From NCBI GenBank assembly GCA_902784025.1, contig CACZTF010000257.1:1-8990 (forward strand): 8,990 bases of DNA, read 5' to 3'. This stretch comes from an uncultured Lachnospiraceae bacterium (lineage in GTDB: Bacteria > Bacillota > Clostridia > Lachnospirales > Lachnospiraceae). Shown piece after piece: positions 5,975-8,990 of this stretch. Numbering within the stretch: position 1 is the stretch's first letter; each line of letters begins with the position of its first letter. The notes beneath the pieces were generated by a model that was not told the DNA's origin, made no database searches, and was given only the letters and a program-made list of their open reading frames with translations. The translations under genes and the position numbers were made by a program.

Positions 5975-7186
5975 ATGCAGGATATTGATAATACAAATGA
6001 TGAAGATATAGATAAAGACATAGATAAGGAAGATGACGATCTGCACGGAAATGATGATAATGAAGAAAATTCAGACGGGTTGATAACAGTAAAAGAAGGC
6101 GGAAAGGAATATCTTATGTCACGCCTGAAAGGCGGTGATCTGTTTACAGGGAAGATGTTTTTAAGAAATGAGATAGATTCGGTATTGAAAGCATTTCCCA
6201 GAGAGTTTAATGCAGAAACCTTCGTTTATTATGATATAAGCGGGAAGATCAGATTTTCCGATATGTTCACAGGTGAGAATGACATTATGGACCGGGAGGA
6301 TATAGACAGGTTATGCAGAAGCTTTGAAAAACTCACGGAGGATATAAGGGAATACCTTCTTGACATGGAAGAAGTTTGTGTTTCCCCCGACAGTATTTTT
6401 TACGTACCGGAAAAGAAATGCTATGAATTTTTATACATCCCCGGTAAAGAAGCTAAAGACTGCTTTAATGAGGGGGTACGGATGATGTGGGAGCGTGTGA
6501 TGGAAAAATTCAATCATCAGAGCGATATGGATACGATAGCGAGGGTTTATGACATATATCAAAAGGTTTCCATGCAAAGTTTTGATCCGGAGGAAGTATT
6601 CGGGAGTCTACGGAAAAACAAAACCGACAGGGAGTATGGGAAAGAACACCGGAAAAAGACCGGCGGCGTTAATGAAACCAATGATCAAAAAATTCCTTTC
6701 AGTAAGGAGTTTTTCAGGGAAGCCGTATCGGAAGCAGAAAACAGTGTGTCCGGCAGAATAAACGTCCGTACGTTTTCCGAGCCTGAGGATACAAAAGAAG
6801 ATATATTGTCTGATGAGAGGAAAAAACAAGCCAATATATTTGACGGGCTTAAGATGAAACTGGCCGGTAGTGCAGGATTCTTTTCAGGGATCAGGACTGA
6901 CAAAGAAAAGAAGATAGAGGATATCTCAAAAAGTATGGAAGAGGAAGCGAAGATCGGCTTTAAGATCAAAAATTATCTGGCAATGAATTCAGCAAATATA
7001 TTTAAAGTCCTGATGTGTGTGTCGGTATTATTTCTCATACTTGCCATAATGCCGTCAAGTGTTGTGTTTAAACCGCCCGTATCTGCCAGCGTGGGGATGT
7101 TCCTTGTATGCCTGGCCGTTGCCGTATATGCAAAGAAACTTGGCAAGGATATTGACAGGGACGGTACAAAAGAAACGTGTAAGTGA
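5975..7186 (+). CDS. DUF6382-domain membrane protein lacking an FHA domain
   Basis: This 403-residue protein is the last gene of the pilus cluster. Residues 1-34 are very acidic (repeated Asp-Ile-Asp). Residues 36-200 match DUF6382 as I know it: an E-YLM opening, an arm with a conserved YYDISGK (85-91), EYLLDMEEV followed by an 'SPDSIFY' segment (137-143), and FLYIPGKE (152-159). Residues 201-339 form a charged linker. Two membrane helices follow (about 342-360 and 369-386), with a short cytoplasmic end. Related proteins usually carry a C-terminal FHA domain that binds phosphothreonine; here the protein stops 17 residues after the second helix and no FHA-like sequence appears in any frame downstream. 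The start is supported by AGGAGG (5964-5969). The role is unknown; a regulatory or scaffold function at the base of the pilus is a guess. Confidence 0.75.
   Translation: MQDIDNTNDEDIDKDIDKEDDDLHGNDDNEENSDGLITVKEGGKEYLMSRLKGGDLFTGKMFLRNEIDSVLKAFPREFNAETFVYYDISGKIRFSDMFTGENDIMDREDIDRLCRSFEKLTEDIREYLLDMEEVCVSPDSIFYVPEKKCYEFLYIPGKEAKDCFNEGVRMMWERVMEKFNHQSDMDTIARVYDIYQKVSMQSFDPEEVFGSLRKNKTDREYGKEHRKKTGGVNETNDQKIPFSKEFFREAVSEAENSVSGRINVRTFSEPEDTKEDILSDERKKQANIFDGLKMKLAGSAGFFSGIRTDKEKKIEDISKSMEEEAKIGFKIKNYLAMNSANIFKVLMCVSVLFLILAIMPSSVVFKPPVSASVGMFLVCLAVAVYAKKLGKDIDRDGTKETCK
5981..6028 (+). repeat. 12-base imperfect repeat encoding Asp-Ile-Asp units
   Basis: GATATAGATAAA (6005-6016) and GACATAGATAAG (6017-6028) are adjacent copies, and GATATTGATAAT (5981-5992) is a diverged third copy in the same 12-base register. 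They encode DIDK, DIDK and DIDN in the acidic N terminus of the DUF6382 protein. Confidence 0.5.
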
Positions 7187-7198
7187 TCATACAGGATC

Positions 7199-7251
7199 TG
7201 TTTTTCGTGACCGGTATCGGGAATTTTTATTGTGTCCGGTCGTAAAAAACA
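7199..7251. other. Stem-loop downstream of the pilus cluster
   Basis: GACCGG (7209-7214) pairs perfectly with CCGGTC (7236-7241). The stem extends outward through two G-T wobbles, one mismatch and a T5/A5 block to 7199 and 7251, with a 21-base loop. It lies 13 bases past the stop of the DUF6382 gene. No T-run follows it on either strand in the terminator position, so the role is open. Confidence 0.4.
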
Positions 7252-7277
7252 TAAAAACAAAGGAAATAAACAGATAA

Positions 7278-7346
7278 AAAAGACGGAGTTTTTTACAAAG
7301 TACGTTTTAAAAGTTAAAAACGCATTGTAAAAAAGTTCCGTCTTTT
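7278..7346. terminator. Probable bidirectional intrinsic terminator between convergent genes
   Basis: This is a long hairpin of three stacked stems. AAAAGACGGA (7278-7287) pairs with TCCGTCTTTT (7337-7346). TTTTTTACAA (7289-7298) pairs with TTGTAAAAAA (7325-7334). CGTTTT (7303-7308) pairs with AAAACG (7317-7322). A-runs and T-runs lie at the outer ends on both strands, so it can serve both the plus-strand pilus cluster and the minus-strand thrH-like gene. At 69 bases it is longer than most intrinsic terminators. Confidence 0.7.
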
Positions 7347-7416
7347 ATGGTATGCTGCGCAACGCAATATAATGTATACAAACAGATATATTTCCGAAAT
7401 GGAGATACATCCGGGA

Positions 7417-8031
7417 TCAGGCTATGCCCTGAGCCTTTTTAATGGCGTCAAGAAGCTCTGAATATTCCTCATATGTAGGAACATCAGGGAATTCTGCCTT
7501 GATCTTGTCTGTAGTCCTGAAGAAAAATCCGGCGAGGCTGTTTGTGACCATACCCACATCGTTATACGAATCTCCGCTGGCTATGGTTTCAAGACCAATG
7601 CTCTGGAGTGCTTTGACTGTGGTAAGCTTCGGATCGCTGCTGTCCACTCTCATTTTTATCTCATTTATGGTTCCGTCATCCGCTACATCAAGTGAGTTGC
7701 AAAGTATGGTCGGATAACCCAGCTTCTTGATCAGAGGCATGGCAAACTCAAGAAATGTGTCACTAATGATCACGGTCTGGGAGAAAGAACGAAGTTCGTC
7801 CAAAAACTCCCTGGCACCGGGAAGGGGATCAAGGGTTGCGATGGTTTCCTGTATATCCTGAAGCTTAAGATCATGACTGTTAAGAATGTCGATACGTCTG
7901 TGCATGAGTTTGATATAATCAGGCTCTTCGCGGGTAGTGATAAGAAGCTCATCAATCTTTCGTGCCTTGGCAAATTCTATCCATATTTCTGGGATCAAAA
8001 CACCTTCTAAATCTAAACATGTAAGAAACAA
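7417..8031 (-). CDS. thrH: ThrH-type HAD phosphatase (phosphoserine phosphatase / homoserine phosphotransferase family)
   Basis: This cytoplasmic HAD-superfamily enzyme of 204 residues is close in length and sequence to Pseudomonas ThrH. That enzyme removes phosphate from phosphoserine and can pass it to homoserine. The motifs are all present: motif I LDLEGVLIPEIW with nucleophile Asp7 and the ThrH-type Glu9 in place of the usual second Asp; motif II SDT (90-92); motif III Lys135 in DPK; motif IV GDSYND (153-158). The segment TTREEPDYIKLMHRRIDIL in the cap region is also ThrH-like. The start is TTG at 8031, seven bases after GGAGGA, and it places Asp7 exactly as in the Pseudomonas protein. 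The gene stands alone, has its own promoter, and converges on the pilus cluster. Substrate use in this organism is inferred from family only. Confidence 0.9.
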   Translation of the reverse strand: MFLTCLDLEGVLIPEIWIEFAKARKIDELLITTREEPDYIKLMHRRIDILNSHDLKLQDIQETIATLDPLPGAREFLDELRSFSQTVIISDTFLEFAMPLIKKLGYPTILCNSLDVADDGTINEIKMRVDSSDPKLTTVKALQSIGLETIASGDSYNDVGMVTNSLAGFFFRTTDKIKAEFPDVPTYEEYSELLDAIKKAQGIA

Positions 8032-8038
8032 AATTCTG

Positions 8039-8044
8039 TCCTCC
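8039..8044 (-). promoter_or_regulatory. Ribosome binding site deciding the TTG start of thrH
   Basis: Read on the minus strand, GGAGGA ends seven bases before TTG at 8031. No ATG is available upstream in frame, and the alignment of motif I to known ThrH agrees with this start. Confidence 0.75.
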
Positions 8045-8085
8045 GGATTTCAATTTTTTATACTTTATTTAATGTTCCAATTTTG

Positions 8086-8105
8086 GTTATAAAAAGTTTT
8101 ATAAC
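8086..8105. promoter_or_regulatory. 20-bp palindrome in the thrH leader (possible operator)
   Basis: GTTATAAAA (8086-8094) and TTTTATAAC (8097-8105) are perfect inverted 9-base arms around a central AG. The site lies between the predicted thrH promoter and its ribosome site, about 10-30 bases past the likely transcript start. This is a usual place for a repressor operator. A weak RNA hairpin is the alternative. Confidence 0.45.
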
Positions 8106-8120
8106 ATATTTTGTACACAA

Positions 8121-8149
8121 ATTACAAGTTTTTTTTTAAATGCAGTCAA
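8121..8149 (-). promoter_or_regulatory. Sigma-A promoter for thrH
   Basis: On the minus strand, TTGACT (8149-8144) and TGTAAT (8126-8121) are separated by 17 bases, each one base from consensus. An A-rich tract fills the spacer. The transcript would start near 8114, giving a leader of about 80 bases. Confidence 0.65.
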
Positions 8150-8156
8150 AAAGGCT

Positions 8157-8185
8157 TTGCATTTTCAATGTTTATGTTATATTAT
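8157..8185 (+). promoter_or_regulatory. Promoter for the 77-residue small protein
   Basis: TTGCAT (8157-8162), 17 bases, then TATTAT (8180-8185). The -10 is one base from consensus and a TG lies just upstream of the overlapping TATATT (8178-8183); the -35 is weak. It is back to back with the thrH promoter, with the two -35 boxes 7 bp apart. Confidence 0.5.
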
Positions 8186-8226
8186 GAAGCTTAAAGATAA
8201 TTGTTTTATTACAGGAGGGCAGAAAA

Positions 8227-8460
8227 ATGGCTATGAATCCCATGAAATTACTTAAGCTTAAGGACAGATACAAGCTTTTCAAGAAGGATCATCCGAAACT
8301 CATTGCATTCGGCGGAGTGGCAGCAAACGGATCACTTGTAGAAGGTGCAAGAGTAGATATAAAGATTACGACTCCGGAAGGCAAAGCTATAGCTACGGAT
8401 TTTGAACTTACCGCAAATGACGTTGCTTCCATCAAGCTTATTAAGGAAATAAAAGGCTGA
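8227..8460 (+). CDS. Conserved-looking small protein of unknown function
   Basis: This 77-residue, lysine-rich protein has no signal peptide, membrane helix or Cys. Residues 4-24 should form a basic amphipathic helix (NPMKLLKLKDRYKLFKKDHP). A Gly-rich turn follows (AFGGVAANGSL), then two likely beta strands around VDIKITTPEGKAIATDFEL (residues 43-61) and a final short helix. I recall short proteins in other Clostridia with the same plan (MKL...FKKNHPK...EG...I.VTTPEG), but none with a known function. The evidence that it is real is strong: an AGGAGGG site (8213-8219) seven bases before ATG, a promoter upstream, and an intrinsic terminator downstream, so it forms its own single-gene transcript. 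It shares a divergent control region with thrH; any functional link is a guess. Confidence 0.85.
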   Translation: MAMNPMKLLKLKDRYKLFKKDHPKLIAFGGVAANGSLVEGARVDIKITTPEGKAIATDFELTANDVASIKLIKEIKG

Positions 8461-8479
8461 TATTATAAAAAGTATCAGC
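8456..8479 (+). other. Small hairpin over the stop codon of the 77-residue gene
   Basis: GCTGATATT (8456-8464) pairs with AGTATCAGC (8471-8479) over nine positions with one wobble and a six-base loop. It includes the TGA stop. It may protect the 3' end of the short transcript; no function is shown. Confidence 0.35.
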
Positions 8480-8519
8480 GAGATTTGCAGCTTTGCTTTT
8501 TGCAGATAATAATATCGGG

Positions 8520-8548
8520 AAGGGACATTTCTGGTGTCCCTTTTTTTT
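8520..8548 (+). terminator. Intrinsic terminator of the 77-residue gene
   Basis: AAGGGACA pairs with TGTCCCTT around a seven-base loop (8528-8534), and the stem runs into eight consecutive T (8541-8548). This is a textbook rho-independent terminator, 60 bases after the stop codon. Confidence 0.93.
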
Positions 8549-8681
8549 AGCAGAAAGCAGGATCATCATATTTAAGTTATGATCTTTGGATCGTTTTTCA
8601 TGCCCGGTTTGGGCCGGTCGGGCTTAAGTTACCTGTGTCTTTTAAACCATCTGTAAATGTTCCCGTAGATAATCGGATAAT
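8549..8681. other. Intergenic stretch between terminator and greA promoter
   Basis: No gene is seen here. The stretch holds an AT-rich dyad, ATCATA (8565-8570) with TATGAT (8578-8583). It also holds a GC-rich hairpin, GCCCG (8602-8606) with CGGGC (8619-8623), and two copies of TTAAGTTA (8572-8579 and 8624-8631). None is followed by a T-run. No role can be assigned. Confidence 0.4.
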
Positions 8682-8710
8682 TTGACAGTTCATATAATAA
8701 AGTATATAAT
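8682..8710 (+). promoter_or_regulatory. Perfect-consensus sigma-A promoter for greA
   Basis: TTGACA (8682-8687) and TATAAT (8705-8710) are separated by exactly 17 bases, so both hexamers and the spacing are ideal. The transcript should start near 8717, giving a leader of about 82 bases before greA. Confidence 0.88.
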
Positions 8711-8725
8711 CACAAGGTTGATTTT

Positions 8726-8745
8726 ACAGGTGTTTATACATCTGT
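8726..8745 (+). promoter_or_regulatory. Hairpin in the greA leader
   Basis: ACAGGTGT (8726-8733) pairs with ACATCTGT (8738-8745) over eight positions with one G-T wobble and a TTAT loop. It sits near the 5' end of the predicted transcript and no T-run follows, so it is more likely a stability element than an attenuator. Confidence 0.4.
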
Positions 8746-8798
8746 TGTGATGCGAGAAAATTTTAATGATAATATCATCCGGCGGAGGTTTTAAGGCG

Positions 8799-8990
8799 AT
8801 GGAGCAGGAACAGAAAAAACAAAGTATTACGCAAACGGGTTATGATGAGCTCATGTCAGAGCTTTCCTATCTTGAAAATGAAAAATCACCTGAAAATTCC
8901 AAAAAGATCCAGGAAGCCAGAGAACAGGGGGATCTGTCGGAGAATGCAGAGTACGAAGCTGCCAGGGATGAACAGGCAAAGATAGTTGCC
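8799..8990 (+). CDS. greA: Transcription elongation factor GreA (3' partial)
   Basis: GreA binds the secondary channel of RNA polymerase and stimulates cleavage of the transcript in backtracked complexes, letting stalled elongation resume. The first 64 codons are present and correspond to the N-terminal coiled-coil domain; full-length proteins have about 160 residues. The signature at the tip of the coiled coil is intact: EAREQGDLSENAEYEAARDE, with the acidic pair Asp44 and Glu47 that positions the catalytic magnesium. The preceding segment (TQTGYDELMSELSYLENEKS) is the usual first helix. GGAGG (8784-8788) lies ten bases before ATG. The N terminus is rich in Gln and Lys, as in some clostridial copies. 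The C-terminal FKBP-like domain lies beyond the window. Its own strong promoter suggests steady high expression. Confidence 0.93.
   Translation, partial: MEQEQKKQSITQTGYDELMSELSYLENEKSPENSKKIQEAREQGDLSENAEYEAARDEQAKIVA

Noticed and set aside
5593..6021. 142-codon open frame on the minus strand
   Set aside because: It is the mirror of the second TadE gene and the start of the DUF6382 gene; low-complexity Ser/Phe-rich product.
7420..7445. Short inverted repeat AGGCT...AGCCT at the end of thrH on the minus strand
   Set aside because: It lies inside the coding end and is not followed by a T-run; the hairpin at 7278-7346 is a far better terminator.
8572..8631. Direct repeat TTAAGTTA as a possible attachment or integration site
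   Set aside because: Eight bases in an AT-rich region is expected by chance, and nothing mobile lies between the copies.
1..8990. CRISPR array, insertion sequence, tRNA, toxin-antitoxin or defence system
   Set aside because: Looked for on both strands; no regular spaced repeats, transposase motifs, cloverleaf sequences or defence-type domains were seen.

Overview
The window comes from a low-to-moderate-GC Gram-positive bacterium of the class Clostridia, most likely a member of Lachnospiraceae (Butyrivibrio-like is a guess). The reasons are strong Shine-Dalgarno sites, consensus sigma-A promoters, and protein families typical of that group: DUF5702-like, DUF6382 and Flp1-like pilin. Family calls are made by reading the sequence; no database search was run.

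Positions 1-7186 hold eight plus-strand genes that look like the distal part of a Tad/Flp (type IVc) pilus operon. The order is a TadB-like platform protein (cut off at the window edge), a TadC-like platform protein with an added extracytoplasmic region, a Flp pilin, a large DUF5702-like surface protein, a TadE-like pseudopilin with a duplicated Cys/His tail, a small A24 prepilin peptidase, a second TadE-like pseudopilin, and a DUF6382 membrane protein. The pilin and both TadE-like proteins carry a Gly|X4-Glu processing site, and the peptidase that would cut them lies in the same cluster. The upstream genes (TadA ATPase, TadZ and others) are presumably outside the window. A 10-bp hairpin follows the pilin gene and may set its transcript level apart from its neighbours.

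Positions 7187-7416 separate convergent genes and hold two stem-loops. The second (7278-7346) is a long, nearly symmetrical hairpin that probably terminates transcription from both sides.

Positions 7417-8226 hold a minus-strand thrH-type HAD phosphatase with a TTG start, its promoter, and a 20-bp palindrome between promoter and ribosome binding site. A back-to-back promoter drives a 77-residue uncharacterised small protein (8227-8460), which ends at a textbook intrinsic terminator.

Positions 8549-8990 hold an intergenic region with a perfect-consensus sigma-A promoter, then the first 64 codons of greA (transcript cleavage factor), which runs off the window.

No rRNA, tRNA, CRISPR array, insertion sequence or phage feature was seen. 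The least ordinary parts are the pilus proteins: the TadC ectodomain, the long leader and doubled Cys/His tail of the first TadE, and the DUF6382 protein that ends without an FHA domain.
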